Shown: one piece after another, positions 53,599-62,629 of the stretch
Layout of the letters: the number at the start of each line of letters is the position of its first letter
Position numbering within the stretch: position 1 is the stretch's first letter
Assembly: GCA_014075255.1 (NCBI GenBank)
Contig: CP046178.1
Span: 893,616-957,615 of the forward strand
DNA: 64,000 bases
Reading direction: 5' to 3'
From: Gammaproteobacteria bacterium
Lineage (GTDB): Bacteria; Pseudomonadota; Gammaproteobacteria; UBA4575
The notes under the pieces: model-generated
Databases searched by the model: none
Seen by the model: only the letters and a program-made list of their open reading frames with translations
What the model was told of the DNA's origin: nothing
Translations under genes and position numbers: made by a program

Positions 53599-54990
53599 TT
53601 ACGCTGCAACTCTGGCCTTCTTGCCGCTTAATAACTTTTTAACTCGATCTCGAATAGCTTCTAGCACTTCTTGATCACCTGGATAGGTTGATTCCATTGC
53701 TGGACGTAACGTAATCGGCACATCATCCATTCGATACACCGTTCCACCAGTATTAATCCCATAAGTCGATACCGCAAAACGCACTTTAGCGATACTGCTA
53801 GTCACTGTGTCTTTTGTATCTAATGAAATGATAGGAATCTTTTTCATATGTTCAATTGCAGCTTTAGGAAAGTTTGAAGCAGGATCGGATGCTATAATCA
53901 TTGCAGCATCGGCTTCACCTCGCGAGAGCACATCTGTTGTTGTAAATTCACCTGGATTAAATCTTGGATAACCTCTATTGAAATTTACACCAAACGGATA
54001 ACCCGTTTGCCATGAAACAACATTGTCTGCACCGGTTACATTTCCGTGACCGCGTACAGGCTTTGCAACAAAGTGAGTGAACTCATTTAAATCTGCCGCA
54101 AGGGAAAGCAGTGCTCCTGAATTAAAGTGACGCCCTCTTGTCATGGTCAGACCCATTCCAAAAAACAGAACACCGAATTGACAATTTTTCATGCGCTCAA
54201 CTAGGTCATCCAGTACTTCACGTGATATACCGGTTTGTTGTTCGATATCGTCCGCAATCTTTTTGCCTTTAACCAACGCACGTAGTGCCCACAATACTTC
54301 AAAATCTTTACCTGGTTTTATTTGCATGAAAATATCGGCAACCGGTGTACTAGGTGTTCTGCGCACATCTACCAATACAACAGTACGATCTTTCTTTCCA
54401 TTTGGTATGTACATGCCTTTAGGGGTAACGGCATAGCGAGTGAAATGACGAGGATGAGATTCTGCGGGATTACCGCCCCAATAAATAACTAAATCAGCCC
54501 GGTTTTTTACCTCACCAAGAGTTGCAGTACTTTCGCCAACACCTTGGAAGGCCATGCCGGACGGACCGTGGCAAACAGAAGTAGTCGTATCAATATTGCC
54601 ATTGATGGTATCCATAATATCTACGGTTACACGTTGCGCTTCACAAGTTGAATCACTCATACCATAGGTGATTGGGAATTTTGCGTCGACTAAAATTTTT
54701 GCTGCAGCATCAACACCTTCTTTAAAAGTGGCTACTTTGCCGTCGACAAGTACTACAGGGCGAGTATCAACCGTATGCTCATAAAACCATGCACGACCTA
54801 ATACACATGCTTTTTTAGCTTTAATAATACGATGCTCATCTAAGTCAACCGTCAGCTCCATGTCGTCACATACACATCCGCAAAATGTGCACGTTGCATC
54901 TTTTACAATTTTTACATTCTTACCTGCATTAGGATCTACCCTTTTTTTTGGTACAGGTTTCTTGTCTTCTGTTGATACTGCTTCAGTCAT
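53599..54990 (-). CDS. fwdB: FwdB-type catalytic subunit with Mo/W-ligand cysteine retained
   Basis: 463 residues, with full molybdopterin-dependent FwdB layout. A 30-residue basic N-terminus precedes C34-x2-C37-x3-C41 with C62 (CTFCGCVCDD, KACVLGR), a [4Fe-4S] site. SVCHGPSGMAFQG puts Cys140 where FwdB has the Mo/W ligand; GGNPAESHPRHF and KPVRGHGNVTGADNV follow, and VARGEADAAM-like pterin-binding features are replaced by LSRGEADAAMIIASDP. The FhcB at 62872 has lost this cysteine. So this is probably an active formate dehydrogenase-like subunit. Confidence 0.93.
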   Translation of the reverse strand: MTEAVSTEDKKPVPKKRVDPNAGKNVKIVKDATCTFCGCVCDDMELTVDLDEHRIIKAKKACVLGRAWFYEHTVDTRPVVLVDGKVATFKEGVDAAAKILVDAKFPITYGMSDSTCEAQRVTVDIMDTINGNIDTTTSVCHGPSGMAFQGVGESTATLGEVKNRADLVIYWGGNPAESHPRHFTRYAVTPKGMYIPNGKKDRTVVLVDVRRTPSTPVADIFMQIKPGKDFEVLWALRALVKGKKIADDIEQQTGISREVLDDLVERMKNCQFGVLFFGMGLTMTRGRHFNSGALLSLAADLNEFTHFVAKPVRGHGNVTGADNVVSWQTGYPFGVNFNRGYPRFNPGEFTTTDVLSRGEADAAMIIASDPASNFPKAAIEHMKKIPIISLDTKDTVTSSIAKVRFAVSTYGINTGGTVYRMDDVPITLRPAMESTYPGDQEVLEAIRDRVKKLLSGKKARVAA

Positions 54991-55014
54991 AGAAAATACC
55001 TAGCGTTGAACTAA

Positions 55015-55359
55015 TTATTTAACTTTAGTGATCTTAACTTCCATATGCTTGGATAAAGGCATGCCTGTCCCAGCAGTGTCCGATGCCATTAATTCACTTG
55101 ATGGCGGGCCGTAAGGAATAAATATCATTCCAGTTGGTAAATCCTGATCTTTTTTACTCTTACAAGTCACTACGGTCTGACCTACATCCGACTTAAGTTT
55201 GATTTTATCGCCATCCTTAAGCTTTAAACGCCGCATATCTTTTTCATTCAGCTCCGCTGTCGACGTTACCCTCTTATATTCGTCTTTGAGCTTGCCTTCA
55301 TTTAATGAGGTGCCCTGACTTTGCGAACGACCGGGTACTAGAATCATGGTCTCCGCCAT
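55015..55359 (-). CDS. fwdD: FwdD-like molybdopterin dinucleotide-binding subunit
   Basis: 114 residues. LPTGMIFIPYGPPSSELMASDTAGTGMP is the FwdD/FmdD pattern that binds the pterin cofactor, and KDGDKIKLKSDVG is the preceding beta strand pair. It occurs in archaeal formylmethanofuran dehydrogenases and, as I recall, is absent from the bacterial hydrolase complexes. First gene of the cluster, 24 bp before fwdB. Confidence 0.9.
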   Translation of the reverse strand: MAETMILVPGRSQSQGTSLNEGKLKDEYKRVTSTAELNEKDMRRLKLKDGDKIKLKSDVGQTVVTCKSKKDQDLPTGMIFIPYGPPSSELMASDTAGTGMPLSKHMEVKITKVK

Positions 55360-55694
55360 CTATACATCCTTAAAAGTCATATTGGTTTGGTCACATATGT
55401 GAGAGAAAATAGAGGAGCGATTGGAGTCCATCAAATATAAAACCGCTATTTATCTACCGAATTCTTCCTTGAAAGTAGTGTGTACTAACTCTTCTTTAGC
55501 AAAATAATAGCATAGTTCCTTCAAAATCCAGCAAATTTATCTCCTCAATTAGATAGGGTATCTGTCGCCCACCCACCCAATTGGGTAAAAAATGTACATC
55601 GAGAAACTAGCGAACTCGGCTTGAAATTCGCTACACTCTCTATAGAAGCAAACATTACAACAAATAATAACAACTAACGACCAGGAGACTCCAC
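55360..55694. other. Divergent regulatory region of fwd cluster
   Basis: 335 bp between fwdD and the DUF4242 gene. Contains the perfect palindrome ACCCAATTGGGT (55575-55586) next to an A run, a candidate operator. AGGAG precedes the DUF4242 ATG. No gene seen. Confidence 0.5.
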
Positions 55695-55967
55695 ATGCCT
55701 AAATATATTATCGAACGTGAAATCCCCGGCGCAGGCGATTTAACTGCTGCCGACCTTCAAGGCATATCGCAGAAATCATGTAGCATTCTAAAAAACATGG
55801 GTCCACAAATTCAGTGGGTAGAAAGTGTAGTAACAGATGACAAAGTGTACTGTACTTATATTGCGCCTAACGAAGAAGAAATTCGCAAACATGCTAACGA
55901 AGGCGGTTTCCCAGCGAATAAAATTTCAGAAATTCGTGGAATGATTGACCCCACTACTTCCGAGTGA
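55695..55967 (+). CDS. DUF4242-family small protein
   Basis: 90 residues. PKYIIEREIPGAGDLTAADLQGI and VEYVTDD-like VESVVTDDKVYCTYIAPNEE are DUF4242 patterns (ferredoxin-like fold; a relative binds nickel). Alone, with a strong RBS (CCAGGAG). Function unknown. Confidence 0.85.
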   Translation: MPKYIIEREIPGAGDLTAADLQGISQKSCSILKNMGPQIQWVESVVTDDKVYCTYIAPNEEEIRKHANEGGFPANKISEIRGMIDPTTSE

Positions 55968-55979
55968 TTTCTAGATTAT

Positions 55980-56009
55980 TCTCCATAAGCATCCGTGCTT
56001 ATGGAGAAC
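55980..56009. terminator. Shared hairpin between convergent genes
   Basis: TTCTCCATAAGCA (55980-55992) / TGCTTATGGAGAA (55997-56009), perfect 13-bp stem. It overlaps the stop of the minus gene (55999). No strong T-run; acts as a terminator-like boundary in both directions. Confidence 0.65.
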
Positions 56010-56289
56010 CAAATATACACCCCATATTAGTAACCACAATTGGAAAATCACCAATATCTCGTAATACTTGAGCAGTATTATAGTTTGTAAGCAGTTGCTC
56101 GACTTCATTTACTTCAATATCTATTAAACACTCGTGCATGACACGCAGCACGAAGGTTTTCTCATTTTCGAGAATATTAAAGTTTAAACTTTCTTTTTTT
56201 TCGTGCTCCCATTCATCAACGGTAGCACCAGGAAAATTTTTAGAAATGTAATCTAGTATTGGTTTACTAAAGTCAGCATAAGCAGTCAT
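55999..56289 (-). CDS. Hypothetical protein at the end of the mto cluster
   Basis: 96 residues, acidic, alpha/beta pattern (EWEHEKKESLNFNILENEKTF, LRDIGDFPIVVTNMG). No signal peptide. Nine bp after the TlpA-like gene, so probably co-transcribed with the methanethiol-oxidase genes. Not recognised. Confidence 0.65.
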   Translation of the reverse strand: MTAYADFSKPILDYISKNFPGATVDEWEHEKKESLNFNILENEKTFVLRVMHECLIDIEVNEVEQLLTNYNTAQVLRDIGDFPIVVTNMGCIFGSP

Positions 56290-56297
56290 AGCTGCTA

Positions 56298-56948
56298 TTA
56301 ATTTGGAAGTAATTTATTAGTATCGCATTGATCAGCTGTAGACCAACCAAAGGTTTCTTTCAAGCTAGCGAAAAATGATTTCTTTTCAGGCTCATAGATT
56401 GCTGATGGATTCTCTATCACCTCTCCCGTTTCCGCCATACGTTCATATTTTGTAACCAAGTCTTTTAAAAATTTCACCATCTCTGGTGAGTCCCACTCAC
56501 GCTCACCAACTGCTTTATACACAAGTTTACCTTCAGGGTTAATCAAAAAAGTGGTTGGCAAACCACGTACTCCCCAACTCGCTAAACTCATATCTTTATC
56601 TATAAGGATAGTGAACGAAACTGGCACTGCCTCTAAGAATTTTTTTATTCCCGCTAAACTTGGGCCCACATGCACACCTACTACTTCAAGACCCGAACCA
56701 CCGAACTCATTATGTAAATTACTCATTGCTGGCATTTCTTTACGACAAGGTGCACACCAAGTCGCCCAAAAATTAAGTAGAACAAATTTACCTTTGTAAT
56801 CGTTTAAATTTACTTCATTGCCATTCATGCCTTCGAGGTTAAAGCCACCGGCCTTGGGTGAACCACTAATTGGGTCCATCAAGCCTTCTGCCATCACCGG
56901 CATAGCTACCGCAAAACATATTAAAAAGATAAACAATAATCTGGTCAT
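56298..56948 (-). CDS. TlpA-like thioredoxin, C-terminally extended
   Basis: 216 residues with a signal peptide ending VMA. FWATWCAPCRKEMPAMSNLH is the redox motif; GVRGLPTTFLINPEGKLVYKA gives the cis-Pro loop. A 40-residue tail ends STADQCDTNKLLPN with one extra cysteine. Periplasmic thiol reductase, likely serving copper or haem maturation in this cluster. Confidence 0.92.
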   Translation of the reverse strand: MTRLLFIFLICFAVAMPVMAEGLMDPISGSPKAGGFNLEGMNGNEVNLNDYKGKFVLLNFWATWCAPCRKEMPAMSNLHNEFGGSGLEVVGVHVGPSLAGIKKFLEAVPVSFTILIDKDMSLASWGVRGLPTTFLINPEGKLVYKAVGEREWDSPEMVKFLKDLVTKYERMAETGEVIENPSAIYEPEKKSFFASLKETFGWSTADQCDTNKLLPN

Positions 56949-57016
56949 TTATATACTAATCCTGCTGATTTTCTGAATACCGGTTAGATTGAAATTATGT
57001 CAATAAGTTCGCAGCA

Positions 57017-57580
57017 CTATAAAGGCTTTGACGAGGAGGATGAAGATTCATCACTATCTAATATGCTTTGTAGAAAATCAATCATAAATGGTGCATTCCA
57101 TACCCTTGTGCCTACAGCTCTATAGCGAATGTTTCCTTTTGGATTGACTATAAAGGTAGTCGGCATGATCGGAATACCCCAGTCACCCAACTGTAAATCC
57201 ATGTCAAATAATACTGGGTATTTAACGTTATTTAGATTTAGCACTGACTCTATACCTTCAGAAGGATCTCCAGCATGAATAGAAATAATCACCATGTCTT
57301 CTCTATCTAGTAATTCCTGCGCACTTTGCAGTGTAGTCATTTCACTTTTACATACATTACAAGACATCGACCAAAAATTTACTAGCACATGTTTGCCACG
57401 ATAATCTTCTAGCTCATGCATTTCTCCATCTAGATAAGAAAGCTTAAAATTTTTAGCTTCATAATTTGGCGGATAGGCCTCCATCAACTGTCCATCTTCT
57501 GCACTGACTGAAATAGTCGCTGTCAAATTTACGACAAATCCTACGACAACCGCTAACACGTATTTTGGTATTTTATTCAT
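57017..57580 (-). CDS. TlpA-like thioredoxin
   Basis: 187 residues with a signal peptide. The redox motif is FWSMSCNVCKSEMTTLQ (C-x-x-C), and IPIMPTTFIVNPKGNIRYRAVG carries the cis-Pro. It follows mauG within 13 bp. Two different TlpA proteins in one cluster suggests separate copper and haem tasks. Confidence 0.9.
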   Translation of the reverse strand: MNKIPKYVLAVVVGFVVNLTATISVSAEDGQLMEAYPPNYEAKNFKLSYLDGEMHELEDYRGKHVLVNFWSMSCNVCKSEMTTLQSAQELLDREDMVIISIHAGDPSEGIESVLNLNNVKYPVLFDMDLQLGDWGIPIMPTTFIVNPKGNIRYRAVGTRVWNAPFMIDFLQSILDSDESSSSSSKPL

Positions 57581-57593
57581 TATTTACTGATTA

Positions 57594-58946
57594 TTATTCA
57601 GCCTTCTTCTCATGTGCCCAGTTCGGATCATCCTTACTAATGTCTCCAATGGGTGCTGCAAAAGCGTCTGCTACTAAAACCCCAATATTGCTCCCGGTTA
57701 ACGACATCATAAACGCAACCACGTCATCCATTTCTTCATTCGTAAGTTCTAATGGTTTAATTAAAGGACTAAGCACTTCATTTGGAACGCCACCCTGATT
57801 ATAAAACTCCACGACTTGTCGCAATGTATGTAATGAACCATCATGCATATAGGGCGCGGTTAAGGAAACATTTCGTAGCGTTGGCGTACGGAATTTCCAG
57901 CGATCATTCGGGTTTTCTGTCACTTCATAACGACCCACGTCATTTGCCTTTGGTCTAGACACAGCTTTTATAACCTCATTATCAAGCTCTGCATACACAC
58001 CTGGTGCAAGTTGCACGCGCGTGGTTTTACCTTGGATACCCATTGAAGCTTGATAACCCAAACCAGTGTTATGCAATTGATTGTCTGTGAACAAGGCATA
58101 GTCTTCATGCACCAAATGGCATGCACTGCAAGTTGCTTTGCCATTAAACAATTCAAAACCTTTTTTTACTTGCTCGCTTACCGCATCTTCTTGTTTCCCA
58201 AAATGCCATCGATCAAAAGGCGAATCTGCCGAATTCAATGTACGCTGGTAACTCGACAGCGCCATACCGACTGTTTCCATGGTTGGTCCACGCCCATCAA
58301 ATGCCTTTTCAAATAAACCTTTGTATTCTGGAATAGCTTTAATTTTATCAATTACGTAACCTATCGAAGGGTTAGCCATTTCATTACGCGCTAAGAAAGG
58401 TGACCAAACTTGTTGCTCCAAGGTTGACTCACGCCCATCATGAAAAATTAATTCCAAATAAGCCACGTTGTAGCTCATGGGTGAATTACGTTTTCCAGAA
58501 CGACCCTCCACTCCAACCGCAGTTTGTATTTCGTTATTAGTAAACCCTTGCTCAGGTATGTGGCAGATTGCACATGAAAACGTATCATTAATTGATAGGC
58601 GCCTATCAAAAAACAATCTTCTTCCTAATGAAACTTTTTCTTCAGTTACAGGGTTGTCTGCAGGAACGGGAACAGGTGGCAAACCTAATGGAGGGTTATT
58701 AACAAATTCTAATAAATTAGCTTTCTTTCCAATGCGCTTTTGTAAATCCAAGGCGTTGGTTTTGTAATTTATAGAATCATAGCCCTGCTTATTATCACCA
58801 GGACCATAGTAATGCTTACTATCATCAGCACTCTTTTCGGTCTCTGTTGAGCTACGCAACTTATCCGAAGACATTATCAAGCCAACAACACCGGCTAGAA
58901 TTACGGTATTAATAACATATGCTATTTGTCGTCGACTAAAAGTCAT
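57594..58946 (-). CDS. MauG-like di-haem cytochrome c peroxidase
   Basis: 450 residues. One N-terminal anchor (VINTVILAGVVGLIM) and two haem-binding motifs, CAICH (about 130) and CSACH (about 277). LGRRLFFDRRLS and FRTPTLRNVSLTAPYMHDG are family signatures. In described mto operons a MauG-like protein is thought to mature methanethiol oxidase. It overlaps the SCO1 stop (TAATG). Confidence 0.94.
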   Translation of the reverse strand: MTFSRRQIAYVINTVILAGVVGLIMSSDKLRSSTETEKSADDSKHYYGPGDNKQGYDSINYKTNALDLQKRIGKKANLLEFVNNPPLGLPPVPVPADNPVTEEKVSLGRRLFFDRRLSINDTFSCAICHIPEQGFTNNEIQTAVGVEGRSGKRNSPMSYNVAYLELIFHDGRESTLEQQVWSPFLARNEMANPSIGYVIDKIKAIPEYKGLFEKAFDGRGPTMETVGMALSSYQRTLNSADSPFDRWHFGKQEDAVSEQVKKGFELFNGKATCSACHLVHEDYALFTDNQLHNTGLGYQASMGIQGKTTRVQLAPGVYAELDNEVIKAVSRPKANDVGRYEVTENPNDRWKFRTPTLRNVSLTAPYMHDGSLHTLRQVVEFYNQGGVPNEVLSPLIKPLELTNEEMDDVVAFMMSLTGSNIGVLVADAFAAPIGDISKDDPNWAHEKKAE

Positions 58947-59686
58947 TACAAAGTAGCATCCTTATCGATTATTCCATCTTCTATCAATAGTGTTTTAATA
59001 TCTGTACTCACTAATTGGTCATGCAAAAATGACACGCTATATTCTTGTCTAATTTTCTTAGACTTATCAATTAAAAACGCACGCAATACGTGCGCCATGG
59101 CACCTGTGTAGTTGCCTTCATTGTCATACTGTTTAATCATCATTTGGCCATAGCTACTGGTGATCGGCAGCAGTTTTTCCTCAGAGGCAGTAGTTAGAAA
59201 CACCCATTCCGGCTCACCACCTTCAAAGCCTGCACCATACAATCTCATAACTTCAGGCGAATCATGCTCTGGATCAAAACTAACGCTTATTAGGCGTATC
59301 TTATCAGCAAGCTTAGGATTGTCCTTGAATCGCTCTTTAATTTTGTAAAACACAGCTGTCGCTAACGGACAACCATTAAGGTCTGTGCAGCTACTGTATA
59401 TAAAAGTCAGTAGTACAATTTTATCGCCTAACAAATCATCTAGCTCAAGCGCCTCTCCATCCACCCCTAATACTCCGCCGCCGCCAGCAGTGTTGATAAC
59501 AGGTAATGAATAGCTACCCGGCTTAGGCAATTCGTATGGCAGTTCTGCCACCCAGCCATCGGCAATCACGCGTACTTCCGCCTCAGCAACCGCAGCATGT
59601 GAACCCGGTATGGGTGCATCATCATCTTTGTGCCCACATCCCGATAACACAAGTAACGAAAAGAATAATGCAATCAAAACTTTCAT
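58946..59686 (-). CDS. SCO1/SenC-like copper lipoprotein with C-x5-C
   Basis: 246 residues. Lipobox LSGC gives a lipid anchor. The copper motif is SSCTDLNGCP, with five residues between the cysteines instead of three, and the later ligand His is in MAHVLRAFLID. As part of the mto cluster it probably delivers copper to MtoX. Starts 124 bp after mtoX with a terminator between. Confidence 0.9.
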   Translation of the reverse strand: MKVLIALFFSLLVLSGCGHKDDDAPIPGSHAAVAEAEVRVIADGWVAELPYELPKPGSYSLPVINTAGGGGVLGVDGEALELDDLLGDKIVLLTFIYSSCTDLNGCPLATAVFYKIKERFKDNPKLADKIRLISVSFDPEHDSPEVMRLYGAGFEGGEPEWVFLTTASEEKLLPITSSYGQMMIKQYDNEGNYTGAMAHVLRAFLIDKSKKIRQEYSVSFLHDQLVSTDIKTLLIEDGIIDKDATL

Positions 59687-59722
59687 CTATGAAAATTCTC
59701 TATATAAATCTTTTGCAGAAAC

Positions 59723-59751
59723 AACAAGGCCGCCTCGAGGGCGGCCTTGTT
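59723..59751 (-). terminator. Terminator/attenuator after mtoX
   Basis: AACAAGGCCGCC (59723-59734) / GGCGGCCTTGTT (59740-59751), a perfect 12-bp GC-rich stem followed leftwards by a T-rich stretch. It probably makes mtoX the abundant transcript and lets SCO1 and mauG be read at lower level. Confidence 0.85.
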
Positions 59752-59809
59752 TCGAACTTAGCTTGTTAAATCACATAAATGCTTTACATCAATGTAACTT
59801 TTACAGCCC

Positions 59810-61189
59810 TTACTTAGCTTGAGACAACATAGTGTCGCTAGAGTTCGGCTTTTGAGAGTAAAGCGAGTATGCACCGAAACGCATTTGGTGCGCACGACCC
59901 AACTTCAACTCATAAAAGTCTACAGTGAACTCATGCGCAAGCTTCTTACCATTCCATGTGAATAGCTTGAAGTATTGCTCATCTGCTTCACCTGTTTTAT
60001 CCCAGCTACCTAGCAAAGATGAAGTGAAGTAAGCACGCTTACCGTCCCAACTTTGTGAAATCATATTCACTTGTGCGCCAATCTCGTGCTCATATGTTTG
60101 CTTTGGAGCGTGTGGATCTGTGATATCAAAGAAACGAGTCTTACCGTCCATGAACGTTTGAACCCAAAGACCTTTGTCATCAGCAGTGATTGAGATATCA
60201 ACTGGTAGAGGCACTTTAGAAGGATCGCCGATATCACCTACGTCTGCTGCTTGCCACTCACCTGCTTCGTCTTCATAAATTAACCAAATTTTTGAAGTTA
60301 ATGCAGTGGTAGTGAAACAATAGTTATTAGTAGCTCCCCATGCGCAACGAATTTCTAATGGCGCACCTGGTACTTCAAATACTTTCTTAGGCTTACGAGT
60401 GTGCAAGTCCCAAACTACTACAGTGTTACCAAAACGCTTCATCGCTTCAGCATCACCAAGCATTTGACCAAAGTCCATCATGTAGTTAGACCAGCCAGTG
60501 AATGAAGAAGTAATCATTACATTACGACGAGGTAACGCACGAATGTCATAACCATAACCATCAGCAGCATTTCCTACTTTTTCTGCTCCGCGTAGATCTT
60601 CATCAGTTGGGTTCCAGTGTGCAGCAATGAAATCACCTTCGTTAGTGAATTCAGCCATACCAGTACGACCACCGTGGTCAACGTTATTTGATAAAGCACT
60701 TACCATGATACGTCCTGGTAATGCGTACATAGTGTGAGGACCAACCATACCGCCAGTCTTTTCAACAAAGTCAGTAATTACTTTGTGAAGCGTTGGCTTG
60801 CCTGGGTTTGTGTGTACGTCAAAAATAAAGATCTTATTGCTGTCTAATCCACCAGCAAAAAGATAACGACGGTCATCTGTTAAGCCAGAGTGATGCGCTT
60901 CATTACGACCGCCTACAGATAATACGTTTACAACTTTTCCGTAATTGTTAGATTCAGGATTTACAGAAAGAGTAACAAGCTTATCTTGCCCATCGCCCAT
61001 TCCTTCAACACCTAAAGTCCAAACATATACATAGTCTTCCTGGCCTACAATTTTCGCCATGTAGGGAGACATGCATGTCTCATCCGCCATTGCGGTAGAT
61101 TGAAAACCAATTACCGAAGCGAACAACACACATGTTAATGTGACGATGCTCTGCATCCATTTGGCTTTTGATATTGCCTTCTTCTTCAT
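59810..61189 (-). CDS. mtoX: Methanethiol oxidase (selenium-binding protein family)
   Basis: 459 residues. Signal peptide (about 1-35, ending AMADE), then a seven-blade beta-propeller: NEAHHSGLTDDRRYLFAGGLDSNKIFIFDV, GMVGPHTMYALPGR, and DYGYDIRALPRRNVMITSSF-like stretches with conserved His residues for copper. Matches bacterial MtoX, which converts methanethiol and O2 to formaldehyde, H2S and H2O2. The neighbouring SCO1 and mauG agree with the known operon. Confidence 0.95.
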   Translation of the reverse strand: MKKKAISKAKWMQSIVTLTCVLFASVIGFQSTAMADETCMSPYMAKIVGQEDYVYVWTLGVEGMGDGQDKLVTLSVNPESNNYGKVVNVLSVGGRNEAHHSGLTDDRRYLFAGGLDSNKIFIFDVHTNPGKPTLHKVITDFVEKTGGMVGPHTMYALPGRIMVSALSNNVDHGGRTGMAEFTNEGDFIAAHWNPTDEDLRGAEKVGNAADGYGYDIRALPRRNVMITSSFTGWSNYMMDFGQMLGDAEAMKRFGNTVVVWDLHTRKPKKVFEVPGAPLEIRCAWGATNNYCFTTTALTSKIWLIYEDEAGEWQAADVGDIGDPSKVPLPVDISITADDKGLWVQTFMDGKTRFFDITDPHAPKQTYEHEIGAQVNMISQSWDGKRAYFTSSLLGSWDKTGEADEQYFKLFTWNGKKLAHEFTVDFYELKLGRAHQMRFGAYSLYSQKPNSSDTMLSQAK

Positions 61190-61615
61190 AATCTTATGAC
61201 TCCATATCGTTATAGATTAGTTAACCGAGGATAAAAATCTTAGTGTTATTCAAGCAAAACCAAGCAGCCACCTCTCTCTATTAATACTATAGATAAAAGC
61301 AATGCCCAATCCTGTAAGAACCTATTGCGGCATTATGACGCATCTTGATAGTCCATTCAAAGATATATCATTCCTCTTCCTAGTCACTGAAAATTAATGT
61401 GCTACTCAACTTTATTAGACATAAACTAGACAAAATCGATCATTTTAATATGCATATTAATAATATTCGCTGGCAAGAGATAAGTTATTGTAATTATTAT
61501 TGAATTTATGCTTTTTAATACATAAATTAGGGAACTGCTAGGATGCCACGTTCTCTAACTCTATATCCGTAACGATTACGACGCTTTTTGCTACGTATTA
61601 CAACTATTACTCAAT
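61190..61615. other. Divergent region mtoX / SCO
   Basis: 426 bp, AT-rich. A short inverted repeat CGTAA/TTACG (about 61568-61580) lies near the SCO start. No gene or riboswitch recognised; promoters for both directions are expected. Confidence 0.4.
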
Positions 61616-62185
61616 ATGTTTAATTTCTCACTCCTACGAATAACTGTTTTATTCATATGCTTATTACCTGCTTTTGTTTTTAGCGATGAGAGCCGCATTG
61701 GCGGTAATTTTGAGTTAACTTCGCAACTAAATCAGCCTTTTACATCTACCGATGCACACGGCAAGGTTGTGATATTGTTTTTCGGCTTTACACATTGCCC
61801 AGATGTATGCCCCAATACACTGGGAACGATACAAACCGTTCTAGGGCAACTCGGCGAACGCGCAAAACATGTGCAACCAATCTTTGTTACAGTTGACCCT
61901 GAACGTGACAAACCTGAAATTTTACATAAATATTTACAATATTTTAATAATGATTTCATTGGTTTAACAGGAACACCTGAAGAGATAGATAAAGTAGTAA
62001 ATCAGTTTCAAGGCTTCTATTCTTATGATGGCGATTTAGCAAGTAGTCAATATACAGTCGATCACACCTCCAACCTCTATATTATTAATACAGCCGGTGA
62101 GGTTACCAATATCATTCCCTATGGCTTACCACCTCAAGCCATTACCAATTCAATAGAAAAACTACTTGATGGTATAGATAGTTAA
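61616..62185 (+). CDS. SCO1/SenC copper chaperone
   Basis: 189 residues, signal peptide ending VFS. THCPDVCPNTL is the standard C-x3-C copper motif and the His ligand is in TVDHTSNLYII. Probably for cytochrome oxidase or MtoX copper loading. Differs from the lipoprotein SCO at 58946 in having the canonical spacing. Confidence 0.93.
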   Translation: MFNFSLLRITVLFICLLPAFVFSDESRIGGNFELTSQLNQPFTSTDAHGKVVILFFGFTHCPDVCPNTLGTIQTVLGQLGERAKHVQPIFVTVDPERDKPEILHKYLQYFNNDFIGLTGTPEEIDKVVNQFQGFYSYDGDLASSQYTVDHTSNLYIINTAGEVTNIIPYGLPPQAITNSIEKLLDGIDS

Positions 62186-62245
62186 TATTATTACTTAAAG
62201 TAAAATATTAAGAGCCTCAGAACAAATCTGTTCCTATTTCATCTA

Positions 62246-62629
62246 TTAGTACTGTAGATACGCAAACCGCTGATCTTTTGGCGTGCCTTCAAGATCATTC
62301 TCTTCCTGACTTGGCTGCCATAACACCACTTCTTCTATTTTCTTCGCCAATTCAAAATCTTTGTTCGTCACTCCCTTAGCAGCATGATTCATCAATTTAC
62401 AGATAACAAAGGCGTAGGAAACGGTTAAGTCAGGATGATGCCAGGCTACTTCAGCCAAATGACCAATCGTATTCACAACCATCAATGTCCCTTTCCAACT
62501 GTGAGTTTTATACTTGCGACGAATCCAGCCGTTTTCGTAGACCCACTCTGGCAAGTCTTCTGCTAATCGCTGATTAATTTGATCTTCTGTATACGTTTGT
62601 TCGGGTTTAATTTCACGCCATTTAGACAT
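62246..62629 (-). CDS. Pterin-4a-carbinolamine dehydratase
   Basis: 127 residues. Family motif GHLAEVAWHHPDLTVSYAFVICKLMNH gives the three active-site His residues. In methylotrophs a Pcd relative sits in H4MPT/fhc clusters and is thought to help H4MPT synthesis. It is divergent from the FhcB gene, 242 bp away. AGGAG-like site near the start (GGAGTCAAATCAATG). Confidence 0.93.
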   Translation of the reverse strand: MSKWREIKPEQTYTEDQINQRLAEDLPEWVYENGWIRRKYKTHSWKGTLMVVNTIGHLAEVAWHHPDLTVSYAFVICKLMNHAAKGVTNKDFELAKKIEEVVLWQPSQEENDLEGTPKDQRFAYLQY

